A DNA stretch of 5,255 nucleotides from Alphaproteobacteria bacterium (GTDB lineage: Bacteria > Pseudomonadota > Alphaproteobacteria > Rickettsiales > Rickettsiaceae), in the NCBI GenBank assembly GCA_020630305.1, contig JAHDBQ010000074.1, positions 1 through 5,255 of the forward strand. The letters run 5' to 3'. Shown in pieces: positions 1 through 5,255 of this stretch. The position numbers were made by a program, and so were the translations under genes. Numbering within the stretch: position 1 is the first letter of the stretch; each line of letters begins with the position of its first letter. The notes under the pieces are model-generated. The model saw only the letters and a list, made by a program, of their open reading frames with translations. It made no database searches and was not told where the DNA came from.

Positions 1-157
1 TTCACTAATATTGTTTTTGTATAGAAAATATATTACGTCTATATTTAATTAACAACGCCGTATCTTATTATATAAATTTTAAGGTAATAGAATTAATGGC
101 TTTTTTAAGCTCCTAGCGCAAAGTTTTTGTTGCTTCAAGATTTCTTCGTTTACTTAC

Positions 158-178
158 GCAATATTTTATTGCCTTTTT
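158..178 (+). terminator. Possible rho-independent terminator
   Basis: A perfect 6-bp stem (GCAATA/TATTGC) closes a 3-nt loop of T residues and is followed by C and then five T residues. The stem has only two G-C pairs, so it would be weak, but the T-tract sits in the right place for plus-strand transcription and there is none on the opposite side. It would end a transcript coming from left of the window or from an unseen short RNA. It finishes one base before the left arm of the large inverted repeat begins. Confidence 0.4.
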
Positions 179-197
179 ATAGTAACTTACCATGAGA

Positions 198-228
198 TTG
201 ATAGTGTTTATGCAAAATATTTTATGAT
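198..228 (+). promoter_or_regulatory. Candidate sigma-70 promoter for the 179-aa gene
   Basis: TTGATA at 198-203 (5 of 6 to the -35 consensus) and TATGAT at 223-228 (5 of 6 to the -10 consensus) are separated by 19 bp, which is longer than the ideal 17. Transcription would begin near 235 and give a leader of about 120 nt that includes the dyad, the ATG-TAA and the right arm of the inverted repeat. The -35 box lies mostly inside the left arm of that repeat. In DNA this AT-rich, chance matches are common, so the call is tentative. Confidence 0.3.
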
Positions 229-269
229 TTAGATATTATATTTTTTCTCTTGAATGCTTATCCATTAAA

Positions 270-283
270 GGGGAAAAATGTAA
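270..283 (+). promoter_or_regulatory. Shine-Dalgarno plus start-stop (ATG TAA)
   Basis: GGGG at 270-273 is followed four bases later by ATG at 278-280 and immediately by TAA at 281-283. The arrangement mirrors the real start of the next gene, where GGGGG at 350-354 also precedes its ATG by four bases. The two ATGs are in the same frame, 81 bp apart, separated by TAA and a TAG at 308-310. It could bind ribosomes as a minimal leader, could be the relic of a longer N-terminus, or could be chance. Confidence 0.25.
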
Positions 284-358
284 TTAGATCAATTACAAAA
301 GATAAAGTAGAAATGCTGTCAAACTCATGGTAATTTACTACAAATAACAGGGGGAAGA

Positions 359-898
359 ATGAAGAATAATAGAAAAGGTAAGAATACTAAAGGGAAAAAA
401 CACGCAGATGTAGAGGATCTTTTAGAAATTGAAGAGCAAGAAGAAAGCCTACAACAGGAAGGTTTTCAAGAGGGCGCGGATGAGCGCGAGGCTTCCAAAC
501 CTAAAAAAGGAGTTTCTGCTAGAGTTACTAAATTTGCAAAGAGAAATTTAGGTGCCGCCGCTGAAAAAGCCAGCTCTTTAGCTGAAAAAGTTGGAGGAGC
601 CCCAAATTTTGACGAAGCCTTCAAAAAAGGTGTAGGAGGGGTGATGGGAATAGGATATAACCTTACAAAAGCAACTGTTGCAGGAGCGGCCGCATTTGGA
701 CTAATAGCTGTTGATATATTAGGTAAAACAGTAAAAAAAACATATAAATCATTCAGCAAAAGCTCCACTGAAGAAAATGCATCAGAACTCATGAATGAAC
801 TAGCTCCTTCAGACTCTTTAGAAGATGAGAAAGAAAACCAAGCGCATTTAGTAGGCGAGAACTCTGCTGATGAAAGAGAAGAGAGTTCTGAAGGTTAG
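359..898 (+). CDS. Unrecognised charged protein, one hydrophobic segment
   Basis: I do not recognise a family for this 179-residue protein. The start is well supported: AGGGGGAAG at 349-357 is the strongest ribosome binding site in the window. In order, the protein has a short Lys/Arg-rich N-terminus (1-14), a Glu-rich acidic stretch (17-44), a basic segment likely to form an amphipathic helix (47-75), a Gly/Ala-rich hydrophobic stretch (about 91-122), a Lys-rich patch (124-134) and a long acidic tail (137-179). No cleavable signal peptide is seen. The hydrophobic stretch could be one membrane helix or a hairpin, with basic residues just after it. The motif ADERE occurs twice, at 40-44 and 170-174. 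A membrane-associated or secreted, host-facing protein is possible in an intracellular bacterium, but that is inference. It is separated from the transporter gene by 173 bp and probably transcribed alone. Confidence 0.75.
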   Translation: MKNNRKGKNTKGKKHADVEDLLEIEEQEESLQQEGFQEGADEREASKPKKGVSARVTKFAKRNLGAAAEKASSLAEKVGGAPNFDEAFKKGVGGVMGIGYNLTKATVAGAAAFGLIAVDILGKTVKKTYKSFSKSSTEENASELMNELAPSDSLEDEKENQAHLVGENSADEREESSEG

Positions 899-1005
899 CT
901 TTTTTCAATATACGAACTTACTACATTACAAGATACTCTTATGCTTACACCTATCGTTTAATTGTTATGGCTTTTCAGTATTTTGTAGAATTTATTAAAT
1001 TTTTG

Positions 1006-1034
1006 TTCCAAAAAATGTTTTTTTGCTGTATAAT
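1006..1034 (+). promoter_or_regulatory. Likely promoter of the transporter-yraN-hemF cluster
   Basis: A perfect TATAAT at 1029-1034 lies 37 bp before the transporter ATG. Seventeen bases upstream is TTCCAA (1006-1011), only a weak -35 match. The spacer carries an A6-TG-T7 run (1010-1024), which may affect local bending. Transcription would start near 1041 and give a leader of about 30 nt. The rest of the 899-1071 gap shows no RNA gene and no convincing terminator. Confidence 0.45.
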
Positions 1035-1071
1035 TCTAGTCATTATTTTAAAGATTATGGAACAGTTCTAG

Positions 1072-2343
1072 ATGAACAAGCGCAGATCTATATTTTTATC
1101 AGCCATTTCTGGTAACGTCTTAGAATATTATGACTTTACCGTATATGCAGTTTTTACTGCTTCTATTGGCCGCGCCTTTTTCCCTGAAGGCGATGAATTT
1201 ATGAGCGACTTATATACTCTTATGGTTTTTGCTGTAGGGTTCATAACACGCCCAATTGGAGGTATAATATTTGGATATATAGCAGATAAATATGGCCGAA
1301 GAGCCTCGCTTATTACTTCCATGCTCGGCATGACAGTTCCAACTTTTACAATTGGCTTGATACCTAATTTTTCTGAAATAGGCTACCTAGCTCCTGCATT
1401 ACTAGTAATAATGCGCCTGTTACAAGGATTGTGCATTAGCGGTGAAGGGGCTGGAGCTGCTATATTTATCCTTGAGCATTACCAGAATTTAAGGCCAGGA
1501 TTTACTGCCGGAATTGTACATGCATCAAACCTAGCTGGAACATTACTAGCTGCGATTGTTGGTATATTCTTGCAAACTTATTTTGCAGGTGTAGAATTTA
1601 TCTGGCGCTTTGCTTTTATCTTAGGGGGTGTTATGGGTCTTGGAGGGTTTTACATAAGACTCAGAGTATCCGAGACGCCAATATTTAAGATGTTAGCTGA
1701 GAAGAAAAAGACCTTGAAATCGCCATTCTTGCATGTTTTAAAAACTGCAAAAGTGTCGATGTTTATTACATTTTGTCTGGGTGCTAGTGCAAGCAGCGTG
1801 GTATATCTAATTAAAACATATATTAATATTTACCACACGCACGTCCTGCATTTTAGCGAAACTACTGCAAAATATTATCTAACATATGCAACTATAATAA
1901 TGATGTTTACCATGCCACTATCAGGCTATTTATCCGACATATTCGGGCGCCTGCGCACAATTACATGTTCTGCGATTGGAGTATTGGTTTGCATATTACC
2001 AGTATTCATAATTATCTCATACGAACAAACCTATATGCAAGTTATTGCAGTAACTATGCTTGCAATTATGGGAGGAATGATTGCTGGTTCTGCTTATATA
2101 TTTATTATATCATTATTCACTCCAGAGCAAAGATTCTCTGGCGTTGCATTTAGTTATAATTTTGGCGTTGCTTTGTGCGGCGGAACATCAGCTTTTATTT
2201 CAAGATTTTTGGTCGAATCTACTGGCAAGTTCTACTCACCTGCTTTTTATATTATCTTTACATCTTCTGTGTTCCTTATTAGTATTTATATACTTCGCAA
2301 GCCTGTAAGAGAGTTGCTTGATATAAATCTAAAACAAAAATGA
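1072..2343 (+). CDS. MFS transporter, MHS (ProP-like) family
   Basis: This 423-residue inner-membrane protein belongs to the metabolite:H+ symporter branch of the major facilitator superfamily, proton-coupled importers of small organic solutes. Family signatures are clear: GNVLEYYDFTVYA in helix 1 (14-26), RPIGG followed by GYIADKYGRR in the helix 2-3 loop (60-77), RLLQG...GEGAGA in helix 4 (115-129), SETPIF before the central loop (200-205), the second-half copy GYLSDIFGR (285-293), and TPEQRFSGVAFSYNFGVALCGG (350-371). About twelve hydrophobic segments are present. The substrate cannot be read from the sequence; Rickettsia genomes carry several such paralogues, usually labelled proline/betaine transporters. 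It lacks the long C-terminal coiled coil of E. coli ProP, so osmotic sensing of that type is unlikely. A weak GGA ribosome site lies about 10 bp before the ATG. An in-frame ATG at 1057 is excluded by a TAG before 1072. Its stop overlaps the start of yraN. Confidence 0.9.
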   Translation: MNKRRSIFLSAISGNVLEYYDFTVYAVFTASIGRAFFPEGDEFMSDLYTLMVFAVGFITRPIGGIIFGYIADKYGRRASLITSMLGMTVPTFTIGLIPNFSEIGYLAPALLVIMRLLQGLCISGEGAGAAIFILEHYQNLRPGFTAGIVHASNLAGTLLAAIVGIFLQTYFAGVEFIWRFAFILGGVMGLGGFYIRLRVSETPIFKMLAEKKKTLKSPFLHVLKTAKVSMFITFCLGASASSVVYLIKTYINIYHTHVLHFSETTAKYYLTYATIIMMFTMPLSGYLSDIFGRLRTITCSAIGVLVCILPVFIIISYEQTYMQVIAVTMLAIMGGMIAGSAYIFIISLFTPEQRFSGVAFSYNFGVALCGGTSAFISRFLVESTGKFYSPAFYIIFTSSVFLISIYILRKPVRELLDINLKQK

Positions 2344-2675
2344 CCAAAGCGCTTTTTGGGTTATATGCAGAATATTTAACTGCTATCCTTTATTTTTTTA
2401 AGTTTCATAGAATTTTGCATCATAGATACAAAACCAATGTTGGTGAGATTGACTTAATAGCTACAAAGAGAAAAACAATAGTTTTTGTTGAAGTGAAAGC
2501 AAGAAAACATGGTTTGCACGAGAATATTGTTTCGGAAAATCAGCAAAAGCGTATAATAAGAACTGCGGAATTATTTATTGCAAAACATAAGGAGTATCAG
2601 GGCTATGATCTTCGAATTGATCTGGCAGTTGTACGGCCTTTTAAATTACCGCAAATAATTAAAAATGCATGGTAG
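2340..2675 (+). CDS. yraN: YraN/UPF0102 family protein
   Basis: This 111-residue cytoplasmic protein matches the UPF0102 family, small proteins with a restriction-endonuclease-like fold and no firmly established role. The diagnostic core is present: GEIDLIA at 35-41 and VFVEVKAR at 48-55, giving the E36, D38, E51 and K53 layout typical of that nuclease fold, then a Gln/Lys/Arg segment (QQKRIIRTAE, 68-77) and a hydrophobic strand with Asp (RIDLAVV, 92-98). The N-terminal GLYAEYL matches the family's usual start region, and the length is normal. The ATG overlaps the transporter stop as ATGA and has no Shine-Dalgarno sequence, so translation is probably coupled. The next gene, hemF, follows within a few bases. 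Nuclease activity is a fold-based inference, not shown here. Confidence 0.88.
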   Translation: MTKALFGLYAEYLTAILYFFKFHRILHHRYKTNVGEIDLIATKRKTIVFVEVKARKHGLHENIVSENQQKRIIRTAELFIAKHKEYQGYDLRIDLAVVRPFKLPQIIKNAW

Positions 2676-2679
2676 AATT

Positions 2680-3543
2680 ATGAATAATGAAGAAAATAAC
2701 AGAAGGGAATTGGCGGCTAAATGGTTCCAGCATTTGCGCGATGAGATTTGTTTTGAATTTGAAAAAATTGAACATGAATATTCAATCAAAAATAAATTAG
2801 AATATGCATCTTTTAATAAAAAGCTATGGCAGCGCAGCGAGCACGAAGGCGATGGTGGCATGATGTCCATTATGCATGGTAATGTTTTTGAGAAAGTGGG
2901 GGTTAATATTTCGACTGTCCATGGGGAATTTACTGAAAAATTCAGCAAGAAAATTCCTGGTACAGAAAGCAGTAAAGAATTTTTTGCAACAGGTATTTCT
3001 GTTGTTGCTCATATGAATTCTCCTCTTGTTCCTGCTGTTCATTTCAATACTAGATATATAGAAACCAGCAAGAATTGGTTCGGTGGCGGCAGTGACCTAA
3101 CGCCAACTATAGAAGATAAAAAAGAAGCAGATTTTTTTCACGCAGAGCTTAAGAAAATGTGCAATCAACATGATAAATCATATTATGCAAAGTTCAAAAA
3201 ACAATGTGATGAATATTTTTATTTAAAGCACAGAAAGGAGCCCAGAGGCGTAGGGGGCATTTTTTACGATTATCTGGGAAATATCAGCGATAATGATTTT
3301 GACAATAACTTTGCTTTTACGAAAGATGTAGGTAGATCTTTTTTAGAAATTTACAAGCAGATTGTGCGCAGTAAAATGTATGATCATTGGAGTGAACAGC
3401 AGAAAGAAAAGCAGCTTGTAAAGCGCGGACGTTATGTTGAGTTTAACTTACTATATGATCGCGGCACTATTTTTGGTCTAGAGACGGGAGGGAACACTGA
3501 GGCTATTTTGATGTCTTTGCCTCCTGAAGTAAAATGGCCTTAA
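2680..3543 (+). CDS. hemF: Oxygen-dependent coproporphyrinogen III oxidase
   Basis: HemF oxidatively decarboxylates two propionate groups of coproporphyrinogen III to give protoporphyrinogen IX, using O2, in the cytoplasmic part of haem synthesis. The 287-residue protein has the usual family length. Visible signatures are the N-terminal W-Q-R and glycine-rich turn (W50 onward), VFEKVGVNIS (69-78), the histidines H111, H121, H154 and H184 at the four positions conserved in bacterial HemF, WFGGGSDLTP (133-142) with the likely catalytic Asp139, the segment around KKQCDEYFYLKHRKEPRG (173-190), and the C-terminal GRYVEFNLLYDRGTIFGL (250-267). The text resembles Rickettsia HemF closely. I chose the ATG at 2680 because MNNEENNRRELAAKW matches the usual N-terminus in length and GGTAGAA precedes it. 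An in-frame ATG at 2665, overlapping yraN, would add five residues. It is the last gene of the plus-strand cluster. Confidence 0.96.
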   Translation: MNNEENNRRELAAKWFQHLRDEICFEFEKIEHEYSIKNKLEYASFNKKLWQRSEHEGDGGMMSIMHGNVFEKVGVNISTVHGEFTEKFSKKIPGTESSKEFFATGISVVAHMNSPLVPAVHFNTRYIETSKNWFGGGSDLTPTIEDKKEADFFHAELKKMCNQHDKSYYAKFKKQCDEYFYLKHRKEPRGVGGIFYDYLGNISDNDFDNNFAFTKDVGRSFLEIYKQIVRSKMYDHWSEQQKEKQLVKRGRYVEFNLLYDRGTIFGLETGGNTEAILMSLPPEVKWP

Positions 3544-3552
3544 TATATTAAA

Positions 3553-4428
3553 TTACTTCTTCCAACGATTATGGAACCAGAACCATTGTCCGGGGCGCTC
3601 ATTTATCCACCCTTCTAGAGTTCTGTTAATATCACTCATTATGTTATAACAATCCTGATCCATATCGCCAGTTTTTGTGTAGCTCATTGGCTTATGAATT
3701 ATGGCTTTGAATTTAGTATTTCTCCCTTCTCTAATTAACTGAACCGGCACTATCGGGTAGTCATATTGCAGGCCAAGGCGCGCCATAGCAGGCGCAGTCA
3801 TTGCCGGCATTCCAAAGAATGGTACTTCGATCCCATCATTCATTTTTTGGTCAACTAGCATGGCGATTGATTTTTGCATTTTTATTGCCTTTACTAAATC
3901 CCTAACGCCTTCTTTTCCCTTAGCGATCATAGTAATACTTTCATCATCTGCCCGCTCTTGAAGCAGCTTTTTGTCAACATGTGGATTATTAGCTGGGCGA
4001 TACACAATGCCAAATTTTGGGTATACATCATTTATTTTGCGTATCATTACATCCCAATTAGCTTGATGCCCAAGAAACATCATAAAAGGACGCCCATTAT
4101 CCTGAAACTCTTTGATATTCTCCATGCCAGAAAAACTCACTCTTTTATTCATCTCTTCAGAACTCAAAGAATTAATAAACGGGAACTCGCCAATATACCT
4201 GCCAAAATTATCCCAAATATCAATCAATGTTTTTTCTATATCAATTTTATCACCATATACATTCTTCAAATTACGCCTAGCAATATTGCTTACTGGTAAA
4301 TAAGGGCCAATAAATCTGGTAAGAGCTGCGCATATAGATGCGGATCGGTCTACCGAAAATAACCTTAGCAGCTTCGTAATAATAATCAGAAAAATATATT
4401 CTATTATGTGCCTTATTTTCTTTATCAT
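3553..4428 (-). CDS. lpxL: Lipid A biosynthesis acyltransferase (LpxL/HtrB)
   Basis: This 291-residue enzyme adds a secondary acyl chain to the Kdo-lipid A precursor at the cytoplasmic face of the inner membrane. An N-terminal hydrophobic helix (about 8-24) would anchor it. The catalytic HX4D motif is GHQANWD (H121 and D126), followed by family blocks YRPANNP (143-149), VDQKMNDGIEVPFFG (192-206) and the C-terminal GQWFWFHNRWK (280-290). The length is normal and the gene is intact. Whether it adds laurate or another acyl group, and whether it is LpxL or LpxM in function, cannot be decided from sequence. The start lies 3 bp after the lpxK stop with only a weak ribosome site, so coupled translation with lpxK is likely. 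It converges on hemF with nine bases between the stops. Confidence 0.93.
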   Translation of the reverse strand: MIKKIRHIIEYIFLIIITKLLRLFSVDRSASICAALTRFIGPYLPVSNIARRNLKNVYGDKIDIEKTLIDIWDNFGRYIGEFPFINSLSSEEMNKRVSFSGMENIKEFQDNGRPFMMFLGHQANWDVMIRKINDVYPKFGIVYRPANNPHVDKKLLQERADDESITMIAKGKEGVRDLVKAIKMQKSIAMLVDQKMNDGIEVPFFGMPAMTAPAMARLGLQYDYPIVPVQLIREGRNTKFKAIIHKPMSYTKTGDMDQDCYNIMSDINRTLEGWINERPGQWFWFHNRWKK

Positions 4429-4431
4429 AAT

Positions 4432-5255
4432 CTATCTTTTACTCTTTAAAATTAGCTGCATTAATTCATCTTTTTTATCAAAAGCTAAATCCACCTCAGC
4501 GTATCCAATGCCCCTAGAATCTTCTATCTTGACTAGATCCTTACTGGTTGTGATTAAGCTGTAATTATTTTGCTTTGCATTCTCTTTCAGCTCTAATATA
4601 TCTTCTTTGGAATAATTATAGTGATCAGGAAATGGTTTTGTTTTAGCTACTAAAATTCCATTCTCTTCGAGCATTTTAAAAAAACGATTCGGATCCCCAA
4701 TCCCAGAAAAAGCCAGATAATTCTTTGTAGAATCTAATTTATTAGACAACTTAATAGTGGCAGAAAAGAAGCTTTTGTTGCTATCTTGAATTTGCTTTAA
4801 CAGTTTTCTATCACTACATTCTTTGCCTATCATAAAAATTACGTTGCAGCGCTTCATGCAAGAAGTGAATTTCTCTCGCATTGGCCCAGCTGGTAGAATA
4901 TGGCCGTTGCCATTTGCTCTTTTAGAATCAAATGCCAGGATAGAAAAATCTTTCACAAATCCTGGATTTTGTATGCCATCATCAAAAATAATCACTTCAG
5001 GGCGCAACTGGCTTATTAACTTTTTTGCGTATTTTGGCTTTGTGCTTGCAATTACCCTACCATATTTATTAAGCAGCTTAGACTCATCTCCAACATCTGT
5101 AGCGGAGTCTGATTCTTCAACTATCTTAGCTCCTTTTAGGCTTGATCCATATCCTTTAGTCACCACCACATAACTAATATTTTTTTTAGCAAACTCTTTG
5201 CATAGCATCTTTACTATTTGCGTCTTTCCAGTTCCGCCAACGCTAGCATTACCAA
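4432..5255 (-). CDS. lpxK: Tetraacyldisaccharide 4'-kinase, N-terminus cut off
   Basis: LpxK transfers phosphate from ATP to the 4' position of the lipid A disaccharide at the inner membrane, forming lipid IVA. The frame stays open to the right edge, so the gene is cut by the window. About 50 N-terminal residues, including the membrane anchor, should lie beyond. The first visible residues are the P-loop GNASVGGTGKT (5221-5253), which shows that the ATG at 5206-5208 is internal. Counting from that Met, further signatures are TKGYG (17-21), GDES (40-43), the Walker B-like FDDGIQN (75-81), NGHILPAGPMRE (101-112), FSGIGDPNRFF (167-177), PDHYNYS (194-200) with the family's conserved His, and TTSKDLVK (220-227). 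The C-terminal end is complete with a TAG stop. It lies directly upstream of lpxL and is probably in the same transcript. Its promoter lies outside the window. Confidence 0.94.
   Translation of the reverse strand, partial: GNASVGGTGKTQIVKMLCKEFAKKNISYVVVTKGYGSSLKGAKIVEESDSATDVGDESKLLNKYGRVIASTKPKYAKKLISQLRPEVIIFDDGIQNPGFVKDFSILAFDSKRANGNGHILPAGPMREKFTSCMKRCNVIFMIGKECSDRKLLKQIQDSNKSFFSATIKLSNKLDSTKNYLAFSGIGDPNRFFKMLEENGILVAKTKPFPDHYNYSKEDILELKENAKQNNYSLITTSKDLVKIEDSRGIGYAEVDLAFDKKDELMQLILKSKR

Larger units (their letters stand above)
180..340. repeat. Imperfect 25-bp inverted repeat with 111-bp interior
   Basis: The left arm (180-204) and the reverse complement of the right arm (316-340) match at 22 of 25 positions. 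The outer 17 bases (180-196 against 324-340) match at 16 of 17, sharing the core CTCATGGTAA on the right and its complement TTACCATGAG on the left. The enclosed 111 bp are very AT-rich and encode nothing recognisable. The structure could be the ends of a small non-autonomous mobile element, a decayed palindromic element of the kind known in Rickettsia, or a long-range hairpin in the leader of the downstream gene. No clear target-site duplication flanks it, and no second copy occurs in the window. Confidence 0.55.
1..358. other. Gene-free structured leader region
   Basis: This AT-rich stretch has no recognisable gene. One plus-strand reading frame is open from the left edge to a TAA at 50-52 and could be the last 16 codons of a gene lying to the left, but it is too short to judge. 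No tRNA or rRNA pattern is visible. What can be seen is a terminator-like hairpin near 158-178, an imperfect inverted repeat at 180-204 and 316-340, a 19-bp dyad at 279-297, a Shine-Dalgarno-like box followed by ATG-TAA around 270-283, and a strong ribosome binding site at 349-357 that serves the next gene. Confidence 0.6.

Noticed and set aside
98..113. GGCTT-TTTT-AAGCT hairpin as a second terminator
   Set aside because: It needs a wobble pair, has only a short stem, and no T-tract follows on the plus strand.
466..792. Minus-strand open frame of 108 codons inside the orphan gene
   Set aside because: It lies wholly opposite the plus-strand gene, has no ribosome site, and its translation resembles no family. 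The plus frame has a strong ribosome site, so this is a shadow.
858..905. Perfect 8-bp inverted repeat AGAACTCT/AGAGTTCT followed by a T-tract, as a terminator of the orphan gene
   Set aside because: The loop is 16 nt and the T-tract begins 10 nt after the stem, with the stop codon in between. That is not terminator geometry, and the stem lies in coding sequence.
1060..1075. GAAC/GTTC elements near the transporter start as a LexA-type box
   Set aside because: The alphaproteobacterial box needs direct GAAC or GTTC copies 7 bp apart; here the two GAAC copies are 10 bp apart, and the GAAC-A-GTTC palindrome is a different layout.
1965..2308. Two short plus-strand open frames inside the transporter gene
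   Set aside because: They are out of frame within clear conserved transporter motifs, and their hydrophobic make-up simply reflects T-rich membrane-helix codons.
2646..3042. Minus-strand open frames opposite hemF
   Set aside because: They overlap the well-conserved HemF reading frame and encode nothing recognisable.
3958..4303. Plus-strand open frames opposite lpxL
   Set aside because: They lie opposite conserved LpxL blocks including the catalytic motif, with no supporting signal.
4823..5173. Plus-strand open frame of 116 codons opposite lpxK
   Set aside because: The minus strand carries unmistakable LpxK motifs over this span, so the plus frame is a shadow.

Overview
The window is AT-rich DNA from an alphaproteobacterium, most likely an obligate intracellular member of the Rickettsiales with lipid A. 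The main evidence is protein resemblance: the HemF, YraN and LpxK/LpxL translations read like Rickettsiaceae orthologues, recognised from memory rather than by a search. Two lipid A genes argue against Anaplasma/Ehrlichia/Wolbachia, which lack that pathway. The standard bacterial code fits: TGA is used as a stop and Trp codons are TGG.

Layout. Positions 1-358 hold no recognisable gene but are rich in structure. They contain a small plus-strand terminator-like hairpin, a 25-bp imperfect inverted repeat whose arms bracket about 110 bp, a short dyad, and a Shine-Dalgarno-led ATG followed at once by a stop. Positions 359-898 encode an unrecognised 179-residue charged protein with one Gly/Ala-rich hydrophobic stretch. 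After a 173-bp gap with a good -10 box comes a tight plus-strand cluster: an MHS-type major facilitator transporter (1072-2343), a YraN/UPF0102 protein that overlaps it by 4 bp, and hemF, whose chosen start is 4 bp after the yraN stop. Nine bases later the strand switches. Lipid A acyltransferase lpxL and the 5'-truncated lipid A kinase lpxK lie on the minus strand, 3 bp apart, with lpxK upstream and running off the right edge.

Functionally, lpxK and lpxL carry out consecutive late steps of lipid A synthesis (4'-phosphorylation, then secondary acylation) and look co-transcribed. The transporter, yraN and hemF look co-transcribed by spacing alone; no shared pathway is evident. The least explained parts are the 179-residue orphan protein and the structured leader before it. 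I found no CRISPR array, rRNA, tRNA, transposase or complete mobile element.
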